NCBI GenBank assembly: GCA_043513815.1
Contig: CP121313.1
Span: 1,550,001-1,614,000 of the forward strand
Length of the DNA: 64,000 nt
Reading direction: 5' to 3'
DNA from: JANQIO01 sp043513815
GTDB taxonomy: Bacteria; Pseudomonadota; Gammaproteobacteria; Pseudomonadales; Halieaceae
Positions within the stretch are counted from its first letter, which is position 1, and each line of letters starts with the position of its first letter. The position numbers and the translations under genes are program-made. A model generated the notes under the pieces. That model had not been told where the DNA came from, did no database searches, and worked only from the letters and a program-made list of their open reading frames with translations. Below are positions 57,279 to 64,000 of this stretch, one piece after another.

Positions 57279-58975
57279 ACGCCGATCGCAAGCGCCTGTA
57301 CCTGCGCCGTCGCCGGGGTCTCAGACACTGGATTCGCAGCGGCGAACCCATGGTCTGGTTCAACGCCGGTGCCGTCAGCTTTGCCCTGCTGGCGGTGTTT
57401 GGCCTGATGTGGCTGCTGGCCTGGCACGGGCTCGGGCACTTCTGGCCACGGGAGCTGCTGGAGTTCAGCGTGAATCGCGACGGCGAGTCCTACACGGTGC
57501 TGGGCGAACGGGTCTCCCGCGAGCGTGTGAGCGGCGAGCAGTTGCGCGCCGCCGGGGTATCCGGCGTTAACGGCAAGTGGGAGACGCGCTGGTTGATCAA
57601 GCGCGGCAATCGCGATTTCCTGGACACCGACTTTGCCTGGCTGCTGGATTCGACGATTCGCAAGGTCAATCGGCCTGCGGGTGTGATGCGAGTAGAACGC
57701 CTGGAGTGGGGCAACCTCTACGGCCGCCTGCTGCGCATTGAAGATCGCGGCCAGTTACTGGAGAGCACTGCGATGGATCCGCAGGCCACCTGGTCACGCT
57801 TCCAGTCGCTGGTGCGGCAGAACCGCGTATTGCGGGCTGAGATTCGCGATCTGGAGCGACAGGAAGTCGGCCGCATCAACTTCGCCATGGAACGCCTGCG
57901 CCTCCGCGAGCGACGTCTGGTGCTGGCCAGTGAGCCCGTGCCCGCGGCGATCGCTGCCGAGCGTCTCGCCCTGGAGACCGACTATGACGTTGCGCGCCAG
58001 CGCCTGTTGGCCCTGTACGAACAACGTGAACGCTACGACTACCAGGTGCTGTTGGCCGACGGTCGCGAGGTGACGCTGCCACTGGGCAGTGTGGTGCGGG
58101 CCATACAGCCCAATGACATGGGTCTGCCGGCACAGCTCAATTATTACCGTGTGCGGCTGTGGGAGTTTCTGTCGGATGAGCCCCGCGAGGCTAACACCGA
58201 GGGCGGTGTTTACCCGGCGATTTTCGGTACCGTGCTGATGGTGCTGTTGATGTCCATCATGGTCACACCCTTCGGCGTGCTGGCGGCCGTGTTCCTGCAC
58301 GAGGTGGCAGGGCAGGGGCCCATTACCCGGGTGTTCCGGGCCGCCGTCAACAACCTCGCCGGCGTACCTTCCATCGTCTACGGTATCTTCGGCCTGGGCT
58401 TTTTCGTTTACGGGGTGGGTGGCGAGCTCGACCAGCTGCTCTTCCCCGAGGCACTGCCCAGTCCCACCTACGGTACGCCAGGACTCATGTGGGCCTCGCT
58501 GACCCTGGCCCTGCTGACCCTGCCGGTGGTAATCGTCGCCACCGAGGAGGGGCTGGCGCGTATTCCCCAGTCGATTCGCGAGGGCAGCCTTGCGCTGGGC
58601 GCAACCCGGGCGGAAACGCTGTGGCGCGTGGTATTGCCAATGGCGAGCCCGGCGATGATGACCGGCGTGATTCTCGCCGTGGCTCGGGCCGCGGGTGAAG
58701 TCGCCCCGCTGATGCTGGTGGGTGTGGTCAAGCTGGCGCCCACCCTGCCGCTGGACGGCAACTTTCCCTTCCTGCACCTGGACCAGAAGTTCATGCACCT
58801 GGGCTTCCATATTTACGACGTAGGCTTCCAGAGCCCCAACGTCGAAGCGGCTCGGCCGCTGGTATATGCTACGGCACTGTTGCTTGTGCTGATTATCGCG
58901 CTGTTGAACCTGGCGGCGGTGGCACTCAGGAATCGGCTGCGAGAGCGCTACGCCGCCCTGGATGGGTCGGTGTAA
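57275..58975 (+). CDS. pstA: Phosphate ABC transporter permease PstA, long form
   Basis: A 566-residue permease with an extended N-terminal periplasmic and coiled-coil region (about 55-290, including VRQNRVLRAEIRDLERQEVG) and a conserved core: MVTPFGVLAAVFLHEVAGQG, NNLAGVPSIVYGIFGLGFFV and IREGSLALGATRAETLWRVV. It pairs with PstC in the inner membrane. Confidence 0.93.
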   Translation: MNADRKRLYLRRRRGLRHWIRSGEPMVWFNAGAVSFALLAVFGLMWLLAWHGLGHFWPRELLEFSVNRDGESYTVLGERVSRERVSGEQLRAAGVSGVNGKWETRWLIKRGNRDFLDTDFAWLLDSTIRKVNRPAGVMRVERLEWGNLYGRLLRIEDRGQLLESTAMDPQATWSRFQSLVRQNRVLRAEIRDLERQEVGRINFAMERLRLRERRLVLASEPVPAAIAAERLALETDYDVARQRLLALYEQRERYDYQVLLADGREVTLPLGSVVRAIQPNDMGLPAQLNYYRVRLWEFLSDEPREANTEGGVYPAIFGTVLMVLLMSIMVTPFGVLAAVFLHEVAGQGPITRVFRAAVNNLAGVPSIVYGIFGLGFFVYGVGGELDQLLFPEALPSPTYGTPGLMWASLTLALLTLPVVIVATEEGLARIPQSIREGSLALGATRAETLWRVVLPMASPAMMTGVILAVARAAGEVAPLMLVGVVKLAPTLPLDGNFPFLHLDQKFMHLGFHIYDVGFQSPNVEAARPLVYATALLLVLIIALLNLAAVALRNRLRERYAALDGSV

Positions 58976-59002
58976 GGTAATGCGCAAGGAGCGATGACCG
59001 TC

Positions 59003-59851
59003 ATGAACGAGCAGGACAAACCGGAAGGCTCTGTGGCCACCCGTGGATTCGATCTCGACGCCCTCAACCGTCGACCAATGGGTGCTGTCAGTGAGGCGGA
59101 CGTGGCGCTGTCGGTGGAGCGGCTGAACCTCAGTTACAGCGGCAAGCCGGCACTGCGTGACATCGATTTGAATATACCCCGGCGTCATGTGACGGCGTTT
59201 ATTGGGCCCAGCGGCTGTGGCAAGTCGAGTCTGCTGCGCTGTTTCAATCGCATGAACGACCTGGTCGATGGCTGCGTGGTCAACGGCCGCGTCATGCTGG
59301 AGGACACCAATATCTACCTGCCCACTGTGGATGTCTCGCAGCTGCGGCGCCGGGTGGGCATGGTGTTCCAGAAGCCCAATCCCTTCCCCAAGTCCGTCTA
59401 TGAAAATGTTGCCTACGGCCTGCGCATCCAGGGGGTCAACCGGCGTCGTTCCCTCGATGAAATAGTCGAGAAATCCCTGCGCTCTGCGGCCCTGTGGGAT
59501 GAGGTGAAGGACCGGCTGGAAGACAATGCCCTGGGCCTGTCCGGCGGTCAGCAGCAGCGTCTGGTGATTGCCCGCACCATTGCGGTGGAGCCCGAGATGG
59601 TGCTGCTGGACGAGCCGGCCTCCTCACTGGACCCGATTTCCACTTTGAAAATTGAAGAACTGATCTACGAATTGAAATCTAAATACACTATCGTGATTGT
59701 CACGCACAACATGCAGCAGGCCGCGCGGGTATCAGACATGACCGCGTTCATGAATATGGGCCGGCTGGTGGAGTACGACAGCACCGACCGACTGTTTACC
59801 AACCCGAGGCAGCGGCAGACGGAAGACTACATCACGGGTCGTTATGGATAA
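59003..59851 (+). CDS. pstB: Phosphate ABC transporter ATPase PstB
   Basis: A 282-residue ATPase: Walker A GPSGCGKSS, Q-loop MVFQKPNPFPKSVYENVAYG, LSGGQQQRLVIARTIAVEPE and Walker B MVLLDEPASSLDPIST. MVFQKPNPFP is diagnostic for PstB. AAGGAG is 11 bases before the ATG at 59003 but only 2 before the in-frame ATG at 58994, so the later start is preferred. Confidence 0.94.
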   Translation: MNEQDKPEGSVATRGFDLDALNRRPMGAVSEADVALSVERLNLSYSGKPALRDIDLNIPRRHVTAFIGPSGCGKSSLLRCFNRMNDLVDGCVVNGRVMLEDTNIYLPTVDVSQLRRRVGMVFQKPNPFPKSVYENVAYGLRIQGVNRRRSLDEIVEKSLRSAALWDEVKDRLEDNALGLSGGQQQRLVIARTIAVEPEMVLLDEPASSLDPISTLKIEELIYELKSKYTIVIVTHNMQQAARVSDMTAFMNMGRLVEYDSTDRLFTNPRQRQTEDYITGRYG

Positions 59852-59856
59852 GGTTT

Positions 59857-60588
59857 ATGGCCGAGCAGGACTCACACCGCCAGCATATCTCCGGTCAGTT
59901 CAACCAGGAGCTGGAGACCGCCACTGCCCACATGCTGGAAATGGGCGGACTCGTGGAAAAGCAGGTGCTGGCGGCCCTGTCCACGCTGCTGGAGCTGGAC
60001 AGCGGTGAGGCCCAGTCGCTGATGGAGCTGGACCAGGCGATCAACGCCCGGGAAGTCGAGATCGATAACGAGTGCTTCCGTATTCTCGCCAGGCGCCAGC
60101 CCGCTGCCAGTGACCTGCGCCTGGTGCTGGCTATCAGCAAGGTGATTATCGACCTGGAGCGCATCGGCGATGAGAGCAGCCGCATTGCGCGGCAGGCGAT
60201 TGCCTTAAGCGAGCAGACGGAAGAAGACCCGGCTCGTCCCTGGACCCGGAAAATTGCTGCCATTGTGATCGAGATGTTGCACGCGGCGCTGGATGCCTTT
60301 GCCCGTCGCGATACTCAGGCCGCCCTGGCGGTGGCCCGGGGAGATGAGGAAATCGATGCCAATGTGGCCGGCGCCATGGCGGCACTGACAGCGGCAATGC
60401 GTGAGGACCCGGACCACGTCGAGGCCTGTGTTACCGCCATGTGGGCCCTGCGCTCTTTCGAACGCATCGGCGACCACGCCCGCAATATTGCCGAGTATGT
60501 GATCTACATGGTGGAGGGCGTAGACGTACGCCACGCCGGCCGCGATGCGGTGAGGGACCTGCTGCCGAATCGGTCACTGCCGGAATAA
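59857..60588 (+). CDS. phoU: Phosphate signalling regulator PhoU
   Basis: A 243-residue all-helical protein with two PhoU repeats, each with the metal-binding E/DxxxD pattern (AISKVIIDLERIGDESSRIA and WALRSFERIGDHARNIAEYV). It transmits the state of the Pst transporter to PhoR. It starts 5 bases after pstB and ends the phosphate operon. Confidence 0.95.
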   Translation: MAEQDSHRQHISGQFNQELETATAHMLEMGGLVEKQVLAALSTLLELDSGEAQSLMELDQAINAREVEIDNECFRILARRQPAASDLRLVLAISKVIIDLERIGDESSRIARQAIALSEQTEEDPARPWTRKIAAIVIEMLHAALDAFARRDTQAALAVARGDEEIDANVAGAMAALTAAMREDPDHVEACVTAMWALRSFERIGDHARNIAEYVIYMVEGVDVRHAGRDAVRDLLPNRSLPE

Positions 60589-60614
60589 CGGCAGCGGCAC
60601 CCTCCGTCACTCCC

Positions 60615-60702
60615 GCCTCACTGTCAGTCATTCCCGCGAAAGCGGGAATCCAGCCCTCGGTCTCTGGATTCCCGCTTTCGCGGGAATGACGAACAGTGAG
60701 GC
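60615..60702. repeat. Long palindrome containing inverted ATTCCCGCGAAAGCGGGAAT repeats
   Basis: The 39-bp arms (60615-60653 and 60664-60702) match at 37 of 39 positions, with a 10-base loop. Each arm contains the small hairpin ATTCCCGC-GAAA-GCGGGAAT, a motif widespread in proteobacterial intergenic repeats. It may act as the phoU terminator structure. Confidence 0.9.
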
Positions 60703-60754
60703 GGTAATGCCGGTAGGTGAGGCGGGAATGACGGTAGGTGGGGCGGCAATGCCG
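60698..60754. repeat. 21-bp tandem repeat (2.7 copies)
   Basis: Two units of the type GAGGCGGKAATGMCGGTAGGT (60698-60718, 60719-60739) and a partial third follow the palindrome. No gene is seen in the 60589-60765 gap. Confidence 0.75.
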
Positions 60755-60765
60755 CCAGCTGCGAT

Positions 60766-61446
60766 TCAGACGCTGATCAGTATCAACAACCGGTTTCCAA
60801 TGCGTTCGGCGCCGCGGGCGATGGCGTCCAGTTTGTCCACCAGCTGGTAAAGGAACATCGCGTCCAGCGGGTCCAGCGACTTCTCCAGGGCAAAAAGTCT
60901 GGCGCGCAGTTTCGCTTCCAGTTTGCGCGCCGCCTGTTCCTGCTGGGCGATCGCCTTGAGTCGGGTGTAGACCCTGTCGATTTCGTGCTTGCCGAAGCCC
61001 ACCTCAAACACATCGTCCAGTTCATTGATGGCTTCCAGCGCCAGGGTGCAGGTGGCGGCGCTGGCGACCAGGTAGGCGGCAAACGCGGAAAAGGCTTTCT
61101 CCGGCACCTGGATCTTGCGGCTCAGCAGCAGGCTCGAGAAGGCTTCCGCATCGTCAGCCACCAGGTCCTGTGAAGTCAGCAGCTCCAGAAGATCACTGCG
61201 CGATACCGGCATGAACAGGCTCTTGCGGAGCTGCATGCGCAGCTCCAGCTTGAGGCGGTCGGCTGCCGTGGCGTGCCCCGCCAGCGTTTTGCCTAGCACC
61301 TTGGCCTGCTGCCAGTCGCCGGCCTGGGCCGCAGCCAGCAGCGTGGGCAGGGTGGCCACCGCGGCCTCAGACTCGCGCATGTGCTCCTGCAAGGGGCTGA
61401 ACGGGGAATTGCCGAGCAAACGACCCAGTGAATTGCCTACTGCCAT
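60766..61446 (-). CDS. PhoU-like protein of the TIGR00153/DUF47 family
   Basis: A 226-residue helical protein resembling the TIGR00153 family (PhoU relatives usually next to Pit phosphate permeases): N-terminal SLGRLLGNSPFSPLQEHMRE, middle LRKSLFMPVSRSDLLELLTS and VGFGKHEIDRVYTRLKAIAQ. No pit gene is adjacent. It is convergent with the phoU operon, and hisC starts divergently 122 bases away. A role in phosphate control is inferred. Confidence 0.85.
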   Translation of the reverse strand: MAVGNSLGRLLGNSPFSPLQEHMRESEAAVATLPTLLAAAQAGDWQQAKVLGKTLAGHATAADRLKLELRMQLRKSLFMPVSRSDLLELLTSQDLVADDAEAFSSLLLSRKIQVPEKAFSAFAAYLVASAATCTLALEAINELDDVFEVGFGKHEIDRVYTRLKAIAQQEQAARKLEAKLRARLFALEKSLDPLDAMFLYQLVDKLDAIARGAERIGNRLLILISV

Positions 61447-61568
61447 GTGATGTCTCCCTCCCAGCTGCCCTCAAGTATAGAACCAGGGCAGGCATAAAGT
61501 ATTGCGGCAGGTCACGGTCGCCTCTACCCGTTGCGGTCAGTACACTGTAGCCCTTCAAGGAGAACCCG

Positions 61569-62630
61569 ATGTCCCGATTCTGGAATCCCATGGTGGCAGG
61601 CCTGTCACCCTACGTGCCCGGCGAGCAGCCGCGCGAGCGTGACCTGGTCAAGCTCAACACCAACGAGATGCCCTTTGGGCCCTCGCCGAAAGTGATTGCG
61701 GCTATTCACGCCGCGGCCGACGACAGCCTGCGCCTGTACTGCGACCCGGAAAGCACAGCCCTCAGGGAGGCCTACGCCCGCGCCCTGGGCATACGGCCCG
61801 AGCAGGTGTTTCCGGGGAACGGCTCAGACGAGGTGTTGGCGCACACCTTCCGGGCCTTGTTCAAGCCCGACGCGCCAATTCTGTACCCGGATATCACCTA
61901 CAGCTTCTACCCGGTCTACAGCGCCTTTTTCGGTCTTGAGGAAAAGACCGTGTCGCTCACCGACGGCTTTGAAATCAACCTGGCAGACTACCGCCAGGCC
62001 AATGGCGGCATCATCTTCGCCAACCCCAACGCCCCCACCGGCATTGCCCTGCCGCTGGCCGAGATCGAGGCCCTGCTCCAGGACAACACCGACACCGTGG
62101 TCGTCATAGATGAGGCCTATGTGGACTTCGGCGCCGAGTCGGCGGTCAGCCTGATAGATCGCTACCCCAACCTGCTGGTTGTCCAGACCCTGTCCAAATC
62201 CCGCGCCCTGGCTGGCCTGCGGGTGGGTGCCGCCTTTGGCGACCCGGAACTGATCGAGGGCCTGCAGCGGGTCAAGAACAGCTTCAACTCCTACCCGCTG
62301 GACAGCCTGGCCCAGGCCGGCGCCACCGCCGCGCTGGACGACCGGGCCTGGTTTGATGCCCGCTGTGAGGAAATCATCACCCATCGCGAACAGCTCACGG
62401 CGGGGCTTGAGGCGCTGGGTTTTGAGGTGCTGCCCTCCAGCGCCAACTTCGTGTTCGCGCGCCCGGCGGATGGGGACGCCAAAGCGCTACAGCAGGGCCT
62501 GCGCCAGGCGGGCATTGTCGTGCGGCATTTCGACAAGCCGCGCATTCGCGATTTCCTGCGCATTACCGTGGGCACGGCGGAGCAGTGTGAGAGCGTCGTG
62601 GAGGTGCTAGGCGGCTTGTTGGCCGCCTAG
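61569..62630 (+). CDS. hisC: Histidinol-phosphate aminotransferase
   Basis: A 353-residue class I/II aminotransferase: LNTNEMPFGPSP, NPNAPTGIALPL, DEAYVDFG and PLP-lysine K210 in LSKSRALAGLRVG identify HisC, which makes histidinol phosphate. The C-terminal FLRITVGTAEQCE is typical. AGGAG lies 7 bases upstream. The last codons take part in a 32-bp tandem duplication. No other his genes are near. Confidence 0.93.
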   Translation: MSRFWNPMVAGLSPYVPGEQPRERDLVKLNTNEMPFGPSPKVIAAIHAAADDSLRLYCDPESTALREAYARALGIRPEQVFPGNGSDEVLAHTFRALFKPDAPILYPDITYSFYPVYSAFFGLEEKTVSLTDGFEINLADYRQANGGIIFANPNAPTGIALPLAEIEALLQDNTDTVVVIDEAYVDFGAESAVSLIDRYPNLLVVQTLSKSRALAGLRVGAAFGDPELIEGLQRVKNSFNSYPLDSLAQAGATAALDDRAWFDARCEEIITHREQLTAGLEALGFEVLPSSANFVFARPADGDAKALQQGLRQAGIVVRHFDKPRIRDFLRITVGTAEQCESVVEVLGGLLAA

Positions 62631-62698
62631 AAGATAAGAGAGCCGGCCCGTTGGCCGCCTGACAGATGAGATAGCCGACCTGCTGGCCGGCTGGTCCT
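62613..62698. repeat. 32-bp tandem duplication at the hisC 3' end
   Basis: The units 62613-62644 and 62645-62676 share about 25 of 32 bases, and a degenerate third follows. The first unit spans the hisC stop codon, so the 3' end of the gene was locally duplicated into the convergent intergenic gap. Confidence 0.65.
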
Positions 62699-63819
62699 CA
62701 GAGCTTGCGCAGCACCACACTGCCGATGCTGTAACCGGCACCGAAAGAGCACAGTACCCCGGTGTCACCGGCGGCAAAATCCCCGTGGTGCTTGTGAAAA
62801 GCAATCACCGAACCCGCCGAACTGGTATTGGCGTACTCGTCGAGAATGGTCGGCGCTTCCTCATCGCTGGCCTCGCGACCCAACACCCGCCGGCTGATCA
62901 GCTGGTTCATGTTGAGGTTGGCCTGGTGCAGCCACATGCGCTTGAGGTCGGTGCTGCCCAGTGACAGGCTGTCCAGGTGTGCCAGAATAAGCTCAGCCAC
63001 CATCGGGCACACTTCCTTGAACACCTTGCGGCCGTTCTGGCGGAACAGCTTGTCGGGCTTGCCAACACCGCTTTCGTCGCCGCGGTTCAGGAAGCCGAAG
63101 TTGTTGCGGATGTTGTTGGAGAATTTGGTCTTCAGCCGGGTTCCCAGGATCTCGAACTGGTCGTCAGAGGTCGCCGTGTCCTTGCGTTCCACTACCACCG
63201 CCGTGCACACGTCGCCGAAGATGAAGTGGGCGTCGCGGTCGCGGAAGTTGAGGTGGCCCGAGCAGATTTCCGGGTTGACCACCAGCACACAACCGGCGCT
63301 GCCGTTGACAATGCTGTCGCGGGCGGCCTGGATGCCGAAGGTGGCAGACGAGCAGGCCACGTTCATGTCATAGCCCCAGCCGTCGATGCCCAGTGCGTCC
63401 TGCAGTTCCACCGCGATAGCGGGGTAGGCGCGCTGCAGGTTGGAACAGGCGACGATCACCGCGTCGATGTCGGCTGCGGTCTTGCCGGCCCGTTCCAGCG
63501 CATCCCGGGCGGCAATGACGCCGATCTCACACTGAAGGGACGGCTCCTCGTTGGGCCGGTCGGCAATGCGTGGCGCCATGCGCTCGGGGTCCAGTACGCC
63601 GTCCTTGTCGATCACGTAGCGGGCCTTGATGCCCGAGGCCTTTTCGATGAACTCGGAGGAGGAATGCTCAAGCGGTGCCAGCTCGCCGGCGCTGATGGCG
63701 TCGGCGTGCTCGCGGTTGTAGTTGTCGACAAACTGGTTGAAGGACTCGACCAGCTCTTCATTGCTGATAGACAGGGACGGGGTGTAAAGCCCCGTCCCGC
63801 TGATGACGCAGGCGGTCAT
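62698..63819 (-). CDS. Beta-ketoacyl-ACP synthase III-like (FabH-type) protein
   Basis: A 373-residue thiolase-fold condensing enzyme with the KAS III triad: Cys156 in MNVACSSATFG, His298 in MWLHQANLNMN and Asn331 in EYANTSSAGSV. KAS III enzymes start fatty-acid or other acyl chains from acyl-CoA. The 50-residue N-terminal insert (YNREHADAISAGELAPLEHS) marks the longer type found in Pseudomonas relatives. It follows gltA with a one-base TGATG overlap, so the two are translationally coupled. Confidence 0.9.
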   Translation of the reverse strand: MTACVISGTGLYTPSLSISNEELVESFNQFVDNYNREHADAISAGELAPLEHSSSEFIEKASGIKARYVIDKDGVLDPERMAPRIADRPNEEPSLQCEIGVIAARDALERAGKTAADIDAVIVACSNLQRAYPAIAVELQDALGIDGWGYDMNVACSSATFGIQAARDSIVNGSAGCVLVVNPEICSGHLNFRDRDAHFIFGDVCTAVVVERKDTATSDDQFEILGTRLKTKFSNNIRNNFGFLNRGDESGVGKPDKLFRQNGRKVFKEVCPMVAELILAHLDSLSLGSTDLKRMWLHQANLNMNQLISRRVLGREASDEEAPTILDEYANTSSAGSVIAFHKHHGDFAAGDTGVLCSFGAGYSIGSVVLRKL

Positions 63820-64000
63820 CAGCGCTTGTCGACAGGCAGGTAGTCGCGCTGCGTGTGTCCGGTGTAGAGCTGGCGCGGGCGACCGATGCGGTAGCTGCCG
63901 CTGATCATCTCGTTCCAGTGGGCAATCCAGCCCACGGTGCGGCCGATGGCAAAGATCACCGTAAACATGCTGGTGGGAATACCGATGGCCTTGAGAATGA
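63819..64000 (-). CDS. gltA: Citrate synthase (3' end; rest beyond window)
   Basis: The last 59 residues of citrate synthase: IGIPTSMFTVIFAIGRTVGW, then IAHWNEMISGSYRIGRPRQL and YTGHTQRDYLPVDKR. The Arg/His-rich C-terminus with RPRQLYTG is diagnostic of the hexameric type II enzyme. It condenses oxaloacetate and acetyl-CoA. The frame is open to the right edge. Confidence 0.93.
   Translation of the reverse strand, partial: ILKAIGIPTSMFTVIFAIGRTVGWIAHWNEMISGSYRIGRPRQLYTGHTQRDYLPVDKR

Overview
The window is 64 kb of GC-rich (roughly 60% by eye), densely packed chromosome. It looks like a marine gammaproteobacterium of the Cellvibrionales/Halieaceae kind. The basis is the smc-zipA-ligA order, a complete ccmABCDEFGHI cluster behind ttcA, a pho/pst cluster with long PstC and PstA, a wax-ester-synthase-type acyltransferase, paired acyl-CoA dehydrogenases and IbpA, YtfJ and YgiQ homologues. 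The placement is inference from gene content. No rRNA, tRNA, CRISPR array, prophage or complete insertion sequence was seen.

1-20 kb holds a truncated LysR regulator divergent from an unannotated 26-residue membrane peptide, then an exported phosphatase-kinase fusion, a WS/DGAT acyltransferase with a histone-H1-like tail, an MFS transporter, a methyltransferase, a bacterial pentameric ligand-gated channel, a DUF3604 protein, a TetR regulator with two acyl-CoA dehydrogenases, an HD-GYP phosphodiesterase, a cytochrome-like lipoprotein, a SPOR protein, YtfJ and IbpA. IbpA has a sigma-32-type promoter and a ROSE-like hairpin.

20-36 kb holds a CsaA-like protein, a RES-Xre toxin-antitoxin pair, YgiQ, a voltage-gated K+ channel, a PhzF protein, a LytS/LytTR-type two-component pair facing an operon (exported SDR, transporter, NTF2-like lipoprotein) across an array of GTCGAY repeats, divergent tesA and ybbA-ybbP, a TetR regulator and malate dehydrogenase.

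36-64 kb holds ttcA and the cytochrome c maturation operon, then smc (interrupted by an apparent 200-bp out-of-frame deletion), zipA, ligA and a transglycosylase-like lipoprotein. The phosphate regulon follows (phoB, phoR, pstS, pstC, pstA, pstB, phoU), then a PhoU-like protein, hisC, a FabH-like ketoacyl synthase and the 3' end of gltA.

The most distinctive feature outside genes is a set of long intergenic dyads. Two families, each present twice, share a conserved core, but each copy has different, perfectly or nearly perfectly self-complementary arms. Another repeat, with 19-bp terminal inverted repeats, lies directly in front of pstS, and its 36-bp end recurs at the 3' end of the RES toxin gene.
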